64,000 bases of DNA, taken from positions 1-64,000 of the forward strand of contig CALWJA010000032.1 of NCBI GenBank assembly GCA_944380875.1. Reading direction: 5' to 3'. Source of the stretch: an uncultured Clostridia bacterium (GTDB lineage Bacteria; Bacillota; Clostridia; Oscillospirales; Acutalibacteraceae). A program made the position numbers and the translations under genes. A model generated the notes under the pieces. That model was not told where the DNA came from. It was given only the letters and a program-made list of their open reading frames with translations, and made no database searches. Of this stretch, positions 19,803-27,769 are shown in pieces (position 1 is the first letter of the stretch; every line of letters begins with the position of its first letter).

Positions 19803-19885
19803 TTTTATTTCCTCCTTCTCTCTTCCGCAATTCTCAGGCTCTATAAAACCAAAGCCGGGAAGAATACGATAATGATACTGCATTC

Positions 19886-19914
19886 AGTATACCCAAAAGC
19901 TACCTAATTATCAA
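19886..19914 (-). promoter_or_regulatory. Rubrerythrin promoter
   Basis: TTGATA (19914-19909) and TATACT (19891-19886) are separated by 17 bases. No PerR-type palindrome was recognised by eye. Confidence 0.85.
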
Positions 19915-20007
19915 TGGATTTTCTATGAACAGTACGGCTATTTGAAAAAAAGTGCATAGTTATTTCTATTCTCTTTTCACAATTTTTGATTTTTTTCAGG
20001 AAACCTC

Positions 20008-20036
20008 TTGTCAATTCTCTGGAAAAACAGTATGCT
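20008..20036 (+). promoter_or_regulatory. Promoter of the first GH51 gene
   Basis: TTGTCA and TATGCT have a 17-base spacer. The predicted start near 20043 lies just before the palindrome at 20062-20087. Confidence 0.75.
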
Positions 20037-20061
20037 AAGGGAAGTGAGAGTTGTACATACA

Positions 20062-20087
20062 ACCAATTTGAAAAGCTTCAAATTGGT
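20062..20087. promoter_or_regulatory. Inverted repeat, candidate operator of the first GH51 gene
   Basis: ACCAATTTGAA and TTCAAATTGGT form perfect 11-bp arms around AAGC, about 20-45 bases downstream of the predicted transcription start. The position fits a repressor roadblock or an mRNA hairpin. It has no T-run, so it is not a terminator. Confidence 0.6.
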
Positions 20088-20124
20088 ATTTACAATTTAC
20101 TTAACAAGAATGTGAGGGATTACT

Positions 20125-21594
20125 GTGAGCAAAATGGTCATCAACACTCTGAAAAAAAAGAGCAAGATCAACAAAGAAATCTATGGCCACTTTTCCGAGC
20201 ATCTGGGCCGCTGCATCTATGAAGGCCTGTATGTAGGGGAAAACTCTCCCATTCCGAACACCAACGGAATGCGCAACGATGTGGTCGAAGCTCTGAAGAA
20301 CATCAAAATTCCCGTGCTCCGCTGGCCGGGCGGCTGCTTTGCAGATGAATACCACTGGAAAGACGGCATCGGCCCCAAGGAAAACCGTAAAAAGATGATC
20401 AACACCCATTGGGGCGGCGTTGTGGAAGACAACTCCTTCGGCACCCATGAATTCATGGAGCTCTGCCGTCAGCTGGGCTGCGAACCCTATATCAACGGCA
20501 ACGTGGGAAGCGGCACCGTTCAGGAAATGCAGGAATGGGTTGAATACATGACCTTCGACGGCGTATCTCCCATGGCAAATCTCCGTGCCGAAAACGGCCA
20601 TCCGGAACCCTGGAAGGTAAAATATTTCGGTGTAGGCAACGAGAACTGGGGCTGCGGCGGCAACATGCGCCCTGAATTCTATGCCGATACATATCGCCGG
20701 TATCAGACCTATGTGCGCAATTACAGCGGCAACAAGATTTTCAAAATTGCCTGCGGACCCAATGTGGCAGACTATGAGTGGACCGACGGCGTTATGAAGG
20801 TAGCCGGCCGCTACTGCGACGCTATCTCTCTGCATTATTATACCCATCCCGGCGGCTGGGATCATAAGGGCAGTGCTCTGGATTTCTCTGAAGAGGAATA
20901 CTACCGCACCCTGAAGCTGACCCTTCGCATGGAAGAATTGATCCAGCATCACACCGCTATTATGGATAAATATGACAATGAGCACAGAGTGGGCCTGATC
21001 GTGGACGAATGGGGCACTTGGTTCGACGTAGAGCCCGGCACTAACCCCGGTTTCCTCTATCAGCAGAACACCATGCGCGACGCTCTGGTAGCCGCTATCA
21101 ACCTGAACATCTTCAACCAGCACAGTGACCGTGTAGTCATGGCCAACATTGCGCAGATGGTTAACGTGCTCCAGGCTGTGATTCTCACAGACGGCGAAAA
21201 AATGATCAAGACGCCTACCTATCATGTATTTGATCTGTTCAAGGATCATCAGGAAGCCACCCTGCTGGAAAGCTCTCTGGAGACAGAAGAGATCGGCGGC
21301 GAAAATTCTGTGCCGAATCTGACGCAGTCCGTTTCCATCGATGAAAACGGCGTTATGCATATCACCGTGGGCAACCTTTCTCTGGATCAGGCATATCCCG
21401 TGGAATGCACCATCGTGGGCAAGAAGGCTTCCAAGGTTACCGGCCGCATCGTGACAGGCGCTATGGCTGCTCATAATACTTTTGAGAATCCTGACGCTGT
21501 GAAAACGGAAGACTTCACCGATGCTTCCGTTACCGCCGACGGTATCAGCTTTACCATCCCTGCCTGCAGCGTAATCGCTCTGACTGTGGAATAA
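20125..21594 (+). CDS. GH51 alpha-L-arabinofuranosidase
   Basis: This 489-residue intracellular GH51 enzyme removes arabinose side chains from arabinoxylan or arabinan oligosaccharides. The acid/base Glu lies in [12 protein letters not shown] (about residue 173), the nucleophile Glu in [15 protein letters not shown] (about residue 293), and the segment [17 protein letters not shown] is typical of the family. There is no signal peptide. The start is GTG 20125 with GAGGGA about 6 bases upstream; an in-frame ATG three codons later is too far from that site. It is only about 35% similar by eye to the second GH51 in the window. Confidence 0.96.
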   Translation: MSKMVINTLKKKSKINKEIYGHFSEHLGRCIYEGLYVGENSPIPNTNGMRNDVVEALKNIKIPVLRWPGGCFADEYHWKDGIGPKENRKKMINTHWGGVVEDNSFGTHEFMELCRQLGCEPYINGNVGSGTVQEMQEWVEYMTFDGVSPMANLRAENGHPEPWKVKYFGVGNENWGCGGNMRPEFYADTYRRYQTYVRNYSGNKIFKIACGPNVADYEWTDGVMKVAGRYCDAISLHYYTHPGGWDHKGSALDFSEEEYYRTLKLTLRMEELIQHHTAIMDKYDNEHRVGLIVDEWGTWFDVEPGTNPGFLYQQNTMRDALVAAINLNIFNQHSDRVVMANIAQMVNVLQAVILTDGEKMIKTPTYHVFDLFKDHQEATLLESSLETEEIGGENSVPNLTQSVSIDENGVMHITVGNLSLDQAYPVECTIVGKKASKVTGRIVTGAMAAHNTFENPDAVKTEDFTDASVTADGISFTIPACSVIALTVE

Positions 21595-21612
21595 TCCTGC
21601 CGGATCATCGGT

Positions 21613-21867
21613 ATGAAAATCCGCGAATGCAAACGCTGTCTTCTGAAGGATATGGATACACAGGAATATTTCCACACTATAAGCGAATATGTGGAAAGTC
21701 TGGATCCAGACCTTCGGGCGCCGAAAGCGGAATATGAGCGCCGGCTTTCCCTTTGCCGGGAATGCGACTGCCTGATAAACGGTATGTGCAGGCTCTGCGG
21801 TTGCTTTGTAGAAGCCAGAGCAGCTAAAACCTCCAATTATTGCCCGGGTACACCCCGGCGTTGGTAA
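21613..21867 (+). CDS. DUF6171 small Cys-rich protein
   Basis: This 84-residue protein has the DUF6171 pattern: an N-terminal CKRCLL motif, then CRECDCLINGMCRLCGCFVEAR and a final NYCP. The eight or nine Cys in CxxC-like pairs suggest a zinc or iron-sulfur site. It begins 18 bases after GH51 and shares its transcript, but many relatives occur as stand-alone housekeeping genes, so a sugar role is not implied. The ribosome binding site is weak, so translation may depend on coupling. The function is unknown. Confidence 0.82.
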   Translation: MKIRECKRCLLKDMDTQEYFHTISEYVESLDPDLRAPKAEYERRLSLCRECDCLINGMCRLCGCFVEARAAKTSNYCPGTPRRW

Positions 21868-21893
21868 TCCGCCATACAGCAACTCAAAAAGAG

Positions 21894-21936
21894 AACAGGC
21901 CGTGTAAGCACGAAACAGTGTGCTTTACACGGTCTG
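21894..21936 (+). terminator. Terminator after GH51-DUF6171
   Basis: AACAGGCCGTGTAA pairs with TTTACACGGTCTGTT with an inner GCAC/GTGC extension, followed by TTTT and a T-rich stretch. Confidence 0.85.
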
Positions 21937-22077
21937 TTTTATATTTTTGTATATTTGTATACTACTATGTTCATGCAAAAAGAATATATTCTTCTTTCTT
22001 GTGATTTTCCCCTCTTAATTTGGTATACTAGCCAGTAAACACAGACGTAACGTTTTCCACACCTGGGAGGTGTTCTG

Positions 22078-22974
22078 TTGAAAAAACATTTGTTTCGGCT
22101 TATTTCCCTCCGTTCTGAAAATTCCATACTGCAAAACCTAATCAAACGGTATTTTAGCCACAATGTAGGGCGCTCGGCGGCAGCTTTGGCCTACTATCTG
22201 ATTTTTTCCATCTTTCCCTTTCTCATTTTATTGAGCTCTATTTTGAGTTTTCTGGATCTGCCCCTTCTAACCGAAGAAAATTTAAAGGGAATTGTTCCAG
22301 TCGATGTGATTGATATTGCCAACTCCTACCTTTCCCATATATCGGAAATCAAAAACGCGTCTCTTCTTTTCTTTGGTTTTGTCTTCACTATTTATTTTAC
22401 TATGCGAGCTGTGAACTGCCTGCTGGAATCCATCCACCGGGCATACCGGGTTACAACCCGATATCCCTTTTGGCGCCATCAGCTGCATATACTATTATCC
22501 ACATTGTTCCTGATCGTTATTATCTTTTTCGCCTTAGCTGTGGTAACTCTTGGGCAGACGGTTTTAACCTGGCTTTCCGGCTGGATCCCTATGGAAAAGA
22601 GCTCCATCCATATATGGAATATGCTCCGTTTTGTTTGCCTGGCAGCCGTTTTATTTGCCGTTCTTCTCTTGATGTATTATCTCGTGCCCCATCGCCGGTA
22701 TTCTATACGGCAGGTGCTGCCAGGCACCTTGGTGGCGCTTCTTTCCTGGCTGGTCTTTTCCATCGGTTTTGCATTCTATGTAGAAAATATGGGCCGTTAT
22801 TCGGTAGTATACGGTTCCATCGGCGCTGTTATCGTTCTGCTCCTTTGGCTGTATTTCAGCGCTATCACTATTATTATGGGCGCGGAACTCAATTTCCTTC
22901 TGGCAAACCGAATCCAAAAAGCTTCGAGACAAACAAAGGAAGGATCTGCTAAAGGAAGCAGCCGGAAAGCCTGA
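22078..22974 (+). CDS. YihY/BrkB family inner-membrane protein
   Basis: This 298-residue protein has about six hydrophobic segments and the YihY signature near the start (SHNVGRSAAALAYYLIFSIFPFL), GYFV-like sequence in the middle, and FYVENMGRYSVVYGSIGAVIVLLLWLY near the end. Family members were once misnamed ribonuclease BN; their role is unclear, possibly transport. The start is TTG 22078 after GGGAGG (7 bases). A TATACT at 22025-22030 could be a -10 box, but its -35 box is poorly spaced. Confidence 0.9.
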   Translation: MKKHLFRLISLRSENSILQNLIKRYFSHNVGRSAAALAYYLIFSIFPFLILLSSILSFLDLPLLTEENLKGIVPVDVIDIANSYLSHISEIKNASLLFFGFVFTIYFTMRAVNCLLESIHRAYRVTTRYPFWRHQLHILLSTLFLIVIIFFALAVVTLGQTVLTWLSGWIPMEKSSIHIWNMLRFVCLAAVLFAVLLLMYYLVPHRRYSIRQVLPGTLVALLSWLVFSIGFAFYVENMGRYSVVYGSIGAVIVLLLWLYFSAITIIMGAELNFLLANRIQKASRQTKEGSAKGSSRKA

Positions 22975-23022
22975 AGCTGACCGGATGCTTCCTTGGGCGT
23001 CCGGCTATCCGGCCAGGCTTTC

Positions 23023-23346
23023 TTATATATTCCTCCCCAAGGACGGATAGGCATATCCTACCACCCTGCCCAACCGGTTTCTGGCCTTTTTTAAATGCCG
23101 GGAAACGGTTGCAGCCGTAATCCCCATTTCCTGTGCGATCTCTTCTTGGGAAAAACCTTCAAAATAGTAGCGCCGAAGGCAGTCTTTCTGCCTTTGCGTG
23201 AGTTCCCCTTCCATGGCTTTCTGCAGGGTTTGGATCAACCTTTTCCGGTTCTGCCGCTCTTCTTCCTCCTGATCGGAACTTATGGGAACAACTGCGGCAG
23301 GAAGTCTTTCCTGGAAAAGATCCAGGCTCAAATTTCTCCCCCTCAT
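23023..23346 (-). CDS. Sigma-70 region-4-like HTH protein
   Basis: This 107-residue protein has one recognisable part, a sigma region 4 helix-turn-helix in its second half (LTQRQKDCLRRYYFEGFSQEEIAQEMGI then TAATVSRHLKKARNRL). There is no region 2, so it cannot be a normal complete sigma factor. It may bind the partner protein or core polymerase, or act as a DNA-binding regulator. Its ATG overlaps the stop of the upstream gene (ATGA), so the two proteins are translationally coupled and probably interact. I do not know a named family for the pair. Confidence 0.8.
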   Translation of the reverse strand: MRGRNLSLDLFQERLPAAVVPISSDQEEEERQNRKRLIQTLQKAMEGELTQRQKDCLRRYYFEGFSQEEIAQEMGITAATVSRHLKKARNRLGRVVGYAYPSLGRNI

Positions 23347-23657
23347 GCCACATCCTCTTTTCCGCAGGGAAATTCTGGATTTTTGCTAGTTTTTAATTCT
23401 GTGTCCCCTGCCCTTTTCCATTCTTTTCGGCTACGCGAGGAAAAACGTTCCGCTAATAGCTGGCCCGTATGCAGGCAATCCAGATACATGCTATAAAGCA
23501 TGGCAGCTCTCCAACTTAATTTGTCCGCTTCATCGCTGTTTTTTGTTTCCTGTGCTTCTTTACGGATCTGCTCCACTCTTTGCTTGATTACAGCTGCTTC
23601 CTGCATATATTCCGCGCTCCATGTGTTATATTCTATCTGTTCCGTTCGCTTGTTCAT
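23343..23657 (-). CDS. Helical protein coupled to the sigma-like gene
   Basis: This 104-residue protein is predicted mostly helical and charged. The middle (AVIKQRVEQIRKEAQETKNSDEADKLSWRAAML) has coiled-coil-like spacing and is followed by YSMYLDCLHTGQLLAER. It has no signal peptide or membrane segment. ATG 23657 follows GGGAG by 7 bases; an upstream in-frame ATG at 23702 has no site. The architecture, a small helical protein followed by a region-4-only sigma relative, suggests a split sigma factor or a sigma with its regulator. The family was not recognised. Confidence 0.72.
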   Translation of the reverse strand: MNKRTEQIEYNTWSAEYMQEAAVIKQRVEQIRKEAQETKNSDEADKLSWRAAMLYSMYLDCLHTGQLLAERFSSRSRKEWKRAGDTELKTSKNPEFPCGKEDVA

Positions 23658-23711
23658 TCTGCTTTCTCCCTTCGTTTTCCTCTGCTGCAAATATGGCAGC
23701 ATATATTTGTT

Positions 23712-23783
23712 CTACAGGGTCTCAATTTCTCCACAGAAGTACCCTGAAACAAAGGAAAAGACAAAGGCGAGAGGTCCTTTCAT
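23712..23783 (-). CDS. Possible 23-residue hydrophobic leader peptide
   Basis: A short frame begins MKGPLAFVFSFVSGYF and ends CGEIETL before a TAG, 54 bases upstream of the helical-protein gene. GGAGG lies 4 bases before the ATG, which is short, and the predicted transcript start is almost at that GGAGG. It could be a membrane micropeptide, or a chance frame in the leader. Confidence 0.25.
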   Translation of the reverse strand: MKGPLAFVFSFVSGYFCGEIETL

Positions 23784-23798
23784 CCATCCTCCACTTTA

Positions 23799-23850
23799 AT
23801 ATTAGCACATACGTTCGATTATTGCAACGTTTTTTTAGAACAAATGTTTT
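23799..23850 (-). promoter_or_regulatory. Promoter with two LexA-like boxes before the sigma-like pair
   Basis: TTGCAA (23827-23822) and TAATAT (23804-23799) have a 17-base spacer. Inside the spacer is CGAACGTATGTGCT (23817-23804), with a perfect CGAAC half-site and a degenerate second half. Just upstream is GAACAAATGTTT (23838-23849), which fits the GAAC-N4-GTTT/C core described for Firmicutes LexA boxes. The placement is what LexA repression needs. No lexA gene is in the window. Confidence 0.5.
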
Positions 23851-24045
23851 ATTTTTGTGCTATATTTTTATAATGGAAATATTTACATCCTTCTTTCAAC
23901 CATTTATTTCTATACTGGATATATAATATTTTTATTCTCCGATACAATGTAGAAAATGATTGTGAATATTTTTCTCTTTTACAATTTTTCATTTTCGTTT
24001 TTATGGACTGAAATACTATACTGGATACTATCGGAGGTACATACC

Positions 24046-24444
24046 ATGACGCATAAAAATCGAGCTTTTTCTATCCCGGGAAGAAAAAAACAAACTCTAT
24101 ATGCTTTCTCCTTTTTGCTCTTTTTCCTTCTGTTTTTCACCGGCTGTATGGCCCAAGGAAAGGATTCCTTTTCCGATCAAGAAACGCCTTCCTCCCAAAC
24201 GGAGATTATTGGAGCATGGCGGGATGAAAGCGGCCTTCTGGAATTCATTTTTGAAAAGGATGGATCCCTTCAAATAAAACCTTTGGCAGGCCCGTCTTTT
24301 TCCGGAACATACATAATACAGGAAGATCAGCTTTTCCTTTCGTATTCCCTACCCTTTTTCCAATCAAAAGAAACTTTTTCCTATGGTTTTTCAGGAGATG
24401 GAACCGTTCTGAAAATCGGAAATGCCCGGTATCAACGGCTGTAA
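24046..24444 (+). CDS. Small lipoprotein of unknown function
   Basis: This 132-residue protein has a signal peptide with a lipobox (LLFFTGC), so it should be anchored outside the membrane. The mature part is a repeated beta pattern (IIGAWRDESGLLEFIFEKDG, FSGTYIIQEDQLFLSYSL, FSYGFSGDGTVLKIG), like a small lipocalin-type or DUF5640-like barrel. GGAGG lies 8 bases before ATG 24046; the frame is open further upstream but without a start. It stands alone before a terminator. The function is unknown. Confidence 0.78.
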   Translation: MTHKNRAFSIPGRKKQTLYAFSFLLFFLLFFTGCMAQGKDSFSDQETPSSQTEIIGAWRDESGLLEFIFEKDGSLQIKPLAGPSFSGTYIIQEDQLFLSYSLPFFQSKETFSYGFSGDGTVLKIGNARYQRL

Positions 24445-24475
24445 TACTAGGATAAGCTCCTGAAGCAGAAAAATT

Positions 24476-24522
24476 CAAAAACCCGGCGTTCCCCATCGTT
24501 TTAGGGGAACCGCCGGGTTTTT
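24476..24522. terminator. Terminator after the small lipoprotein
   Basis: A long stem (AAAAACCCGGCG plus an inner TTCCCC/GGGGAA) is followed by TTTTT. Symmetric flanks would also work on the other strand. Confidence 0.88.
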
Positions 24523-24640
24523 AAGTTTTATACTATTTCGTTCGCTGAAATTCACTGAAAATAAAAAAAGTATGCCTGTATTGGGACAAAACCGCCGGCT
24601 CTATTGTATAGTATAATTAGTACGGGAGGAGGGGAGAGCC

Positions 24641-25111
24641 ATGCACACACCGGAGGAAATGGGAAGAATCGTGGAAGAATACACCTCTTGCCTTTTGCGG
24701 GCCTCCTATTCCCTTTTGAAAAATCGGGAGGATGCAGAAGACGCCGTGCAGGAAACTTTCCTTCGCTACATGGAAAAGGCCCCAAAATTTGCTTCCGGAG
24801 ACCATGAAAAAGCCTGGCTTCTCCGTGTAGACATAAATATATGCAAAAATCATCTGGCTTCCGCCTGGATCCGGAAACGGGCGGATCTTCAGGAGGATAT
24901 TCCCTGCCTGGAACAGGAAGAAAGAGAAGTGCTGGAATCCGTACTGAAACTTCCCGCAAAATACAGGGCCGTCATCCATCTGTATTACTACGAAGGGTAC
25001 TCTCTGCCGGAAATCGCACAGATTGTCCGCTCCCCTCTTTCCACCGTTACCACTCGTCTCAGCCGTGCACGAAAAAGGCTGGAGCTTCTTTTAAAGGAGG
25101 ATGCAGAATGA
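24641..25111 (+). CDS. ECF sigma factor
   Basis: This 156-residue protein has sigma region 2 (SYSLLKNREDAEDAVQETFLRYME, AWLLRVDINICKNHL) and region 4 (LPAKYRAVIHLYYYEGYSLPEIA, STVTTRLSRARKRL). Its stop codon overlaps the start of the next gene (ATGA), the usual arrangement of an ECF sigma with its membrane anti-sigma factor. TATAGT at 24607-24612 could be a promoter element, but no good -35 box was found. The target regulon cannot be read from the sequence. Confidence 0.93.
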   Translation: MHTPEEMGRIVEEYTSCLLRASYSLLKNREDAEDAVQETFLRYMEKAPKFASGDHEKAWLLRVDINICKNHLASAWIRKRADLQEDIPCLEQEEREVLESVLKLPAKYRAVIHLYYYEGYSLPEIAQIVRSPLSTVTTRLSRARKRLELLLKEDAE

Positions 25112-26178
25112 AACAAAAGAATGAACAAAAGCTGCGGCAGGCATACTCCAGAGGAATTAGTCGTCTCTGCCCAGAGCCTGCCTTGCGGGAGCGCATTCTG
25201 GATGTCCTTCATAAGCAACAGGAAAAAGGGGGGAAAAGAAGAATATGGAAATGGGCTCCCGCTCTATGCGCCTGCGTTTGTGTAGGCTGCCTTATTATGA
25301 TGCTTTCCTCACTGCTGCCCCTTTTGCAGCAAAGCCTGGCCGCAAAAGCTCCCGGGGAAGCCGATCCGGCTGTTTCCTCCAGCAAGGAAGATAACAGCTC
25401 CGTTAACGGCGTCTTTATTATAACCATACAGGAAGATAACGGCCGTGTATGGGGCTCCATAGAATGGGATCTCCCTGAAAGTTCCCAGGATGATGCTTCT
25501 CCCGGCCTAAAAACGAAAACAAGCACATCTCTCCCATTGGGGAAACTGCAAACCAAACTTCTGAAAAGCGCATATTCCGGCATTCTTTTCATAGACACCG
25601 GCGCCCTTTCGGCGCAAGAGAGCCTGCAGGAAATTGCCCTGTTCCTTACCTCTTTGGAAGACTCCAACCGCTTTACCATCCTTACCACACTCCAAAACCA
25701 AGGAGGAGAGTCCCCAGAGAAGGAAAAAGCATGGGCGCAGGCAGCCTTGATTCCTTATGTCAAGGGTGCAGAAACTATCTTGCTGGAAAGCAATTCTCCA
25801 CAGGTCACCATATATCCCCTGCTGCAGGAAATGTACCCCCTCTCCAACAGCTTTGGGCTTCCCAATGAAGACGGGCTTTTGCATACAGGCGTGGACTATT
25901 CGGTCCCGAAAGGGGAAACACTGTTTTCCCCGCTGGACGGAACAGTCGTCTATGTGGAAAAAGGGTGTGCCGTTATCTGCCAAGGTAATATATACGCAGC
26001 CTTCAGCGGAGCCGAAACTCTCTTCTTGGAGGAAGGGCAGGAAGTCTCCGCCGGGGAAGTTGTGGGAACCACGGCGGAAGGAACCCTTCATCTGAGCATC
26101 CTTTCCGACGGCCGTTTCCTGGATCCTGTTCTTTGCCTATCCCAATCTGAATCTGCCCTGTATGAGGCAGGGCAGTAG
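25108..26178 (+). CDS. ECF-linked membrane protein with degenerate LytM (M23) domain
   Basis: This 356-residue protein has a basic cytoplasmic N-terminus of about 48 residues, one membrane helix (about residues 50-72), a Ser/Glu-rich linker, a middle domain, and a C-terminal LytM-like domain from about residue 250. The first LytM metal motif HxxxD is kept (LLHTGVDYSVPKG), but the second, normally HxH, reads LHLSIL, so catalysis is doubtful. SpoIIQ-type LytM proteins that lost catalysis act in binding. The ATGA overlap with the ECF sigma gene suggests an anti-sigma or sensor that reads the cell wall. AAAGGAGG precedes the ATG. Confidence 0.82.
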   Translation: MKQKNEQKLRQAYSRGISRLCPEPALRERILDVLHKQQEKGGKRRIWKWAPALCACVCVGCLIMMLSSLLPLLQQSLAAKAPGEADPAVSSSKEDNSSVNGVFIITIQEDNGRVWGSIEWDLPESSQDDASPGLKTKTSTSLPLGKLQTKLLKSAYSGILFIDTGALSAQESLQEIALFLTSLEDSNRFTILTTLQNQGGESPEKEKAWAQAALIPYVKGAETILLESNSPQVTIYPLLQEMYPLSNSFGLPNEDGLLHTGVDYSVPKGETLFSPLDGTVVYVEKGCAVICQGNIYAAFSGAETLFLEEGQEVSAGEVVGTTAEGTLHLSILSDGRFLDPVLCLSQSESALYEAGQ

Positions 26179-26228
26179 CCTTTTCCATACTACCGTCCGC
26201 TAAAAAGAATCCTTCCGGTTTAAGATAC

Positions 26229-26265
26229 GAAATCCCCGCTGTGTTTTTAAGACAGCGGGGATTTC
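26229..26265. terminator. Terminator after the ECF pair
   Basis: GAAATCCCCGCTGT pairs with ACAGCGGGGATTTC across a 9-base loop. The following T-run is short (TTTC, then ATTT). Confidence 0.75.
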
Positions 26266-26319
26266 ATTTGGAAAATTAAAATTTTACAGGTTTTTTCTTT
26301 CCCCAATCCGCCTGTTCTC

Positions 26320-26348
26320 TTGTCTTTCTCCATGCCCTATGCTATAGT
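26320..26348 (+). promoter_or_regulatory. Promoter of the M24 peptidase gene
   Basis: TTGTCT and TATAGT have a 17-base spacer. The leader to ATG 26455 is about 100 bases and shows no strong structure. Confidence 0.75.
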
Positions 26349-26454
26349 GTAATCGATTCTCGTAATACGTCTTTTTCCAAATAAAAAGCATGGAAATAAG
26401 GCTTTATACCACCAAATTGTATGACATTGTTTTTTAGAAAGAAGGCCGCAAATC

Positions 26455-27708
26455 ATGGAAAAATCCTTTCATCAGGGGAACCGCAACCGGCTTTACGATG
26501 GGATGAAAACGGATTCCCTGCTGGTTCTTTTCTCCGGAACAGAGCTTCGCAAAACCAACGATGAATACTATCCTTTTTTCACAGATCGGAATTTCTACTA
26601 TCTGACTGGGCTGGACAGCAAAAATTTTGTCCTCCTTGCCATGAAAGGTTCCGATGGCAGCGTGGAAGAAAGGATATACATACTTCCTCCCGACCCCATG
26701 CAGGAACGCTGGACCGGAACCCGGATTAAACCCCAGGAGGCGGAAGATCTCTCCGGTATCCGGGACGTCCGCTTTGTGGATGCTTTCTCGGACGATTTCC
26801 ACAAACTGGCGGTGTGCGGCCGCTATGGAAACCTGTATTTGGATCTGTTCCGCATCAGTCCTCAGGATATAGACCGACCTGCCCACAGGTTCCTCCGGGA
26901 AGTGCAGAAGGAATATCCCTTCCTGCAGGTGCAGAACGCCAACGTGCTGATCCGCAGCCTGCGGACTATCAAGCAGCCCTGTGAAATCGAAGCAATCCGG
27001 AAAGCGGAAACCATAACGAGAGACGGAATTGTGGCTATGATGAAGGCTTCCCGGCCCGGCATGTATGAATACCAGTATAAGGCGGAATTTGACCGGGCTA
27101 TCGGCCAGTATGGCCCCCAGGGACCCGGTTTCCCCTCCATTATTTCCGCCGGCAAAAACAATTTCTGCATTCACTATTATTCCTATAAAGGGCAGGCCCA
27201 GGACGGCGACATGGTTTTAAACGATGTGGGAGCCCAATACGACAGCCTTATGACAGACGTTTCCCGGGGATGGCCCTGCAACGGCCGATATTCCGATAAG
27301 CAGCGCCTGCTTTATACCTGCGCGCTCGACACTTCCAACCACATGTTTGAAATCATCCGGCCCGGCATGAAAATGGCAGATGTGGATGCCACCATCCGCC
27401 GGTATAACGCCGAGCAGCTGAAGGATGCGGGCGTTTTGGATTCTGTTGATCATATCGCTACCTATATGTGGCACGGCGGAGCCCATCATGTTGGCTATGA
27501 CGTGCACGACGCCGTAGAGACCCCCGAGGTTATTGGCCCCGGTATGGTTTTCTGCGTAGATGTAGGTATTTACCATGAAGAATGGGGGATTGGCTTCCGC
27601 CTGGAAGACAACTGCCTTGTTACGGAAGACGGATGCGAAAATCTTTCCGTTATCACCCCCAGAACTATAGAAGAAATCGAGGATACTATGCGCAAAGGAA
27701 TACGGTAA
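26455..27708 (+). CDS. Xaa-Pro aminopeptidase (M24B)
   Basis: This 417-residue protein has an N-terminal creatinase-like domain (residues 1-170) and a C-terminal pita-bread domain. The metal ligands are visible: Asp in VLNDVGAQY, Asp in SLMTDVSRGW, His in WHGGAHHVGYDVHD, Glu near YHEEWGIGFRLED. It removes the N-terminal residue before proline. The YYLTGLDSKNFVLL segment is typical of aminopeptidase P. EutH follows after about 60 bases, possibly on the same transcript, without an evident functional link. Confidence 0.94.
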   Translation: MEKSFHQGNRNRLYDGMKTDSLLVLFSGTELRKTNDEYYPFFTDRNFYYLTGLDSKNFVLLAMKGSDGSVEERIYILPPDPMQERWTGTRIKPQEAEDLSGIRDVRFVDAFSDDFHKLAVCGRYGNLYLDLFRISPQDIDRPAHRFLREVQKEYPFLQVQNANVLIRSLRTIKQPCEIEAIRKAETITRDGIVAMMKASRPGMYEYQYKAEFDRAIGQYGPQGPGFPSIISAGKNNFCIHYYSYKGQAQDGDMVLNDVGAQYDSLMTDVSRGWPCNGRYSDKQRLLYTCALDTSNHMFEIIRPGMKMADVDATIRRYNAEQLKDAGVLDSVDHIATYMWHGGAHHVGYDVHDAVETPEVIGPGMVFCVDVGIYHEEWGIGFRLEDNCLVTEDGCENLSVITPRTIEEIEDTMRKGIR

Positions 27709-27769
27709 TACGCAGCCGTATATAGGCGCGGATTGAGCTGTATTCGGATGCATGGGATGGTGAACATGG

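Noticed and set aside
20101-21882. A 593-codon minus-strand frame opposite the first GH51 gene, and a similar 605-codon frame at 29406-31223
   Set aside because: Both lie antisense to GH51 genes with intact catalytic motifs; their sequences are His/Ala/Gly-rich with no domain.
22078-22974. Ribonuclease BN
   Set aside because: That name for YihY proteins is a known misannotation; the sequence is an integral membrane protein.
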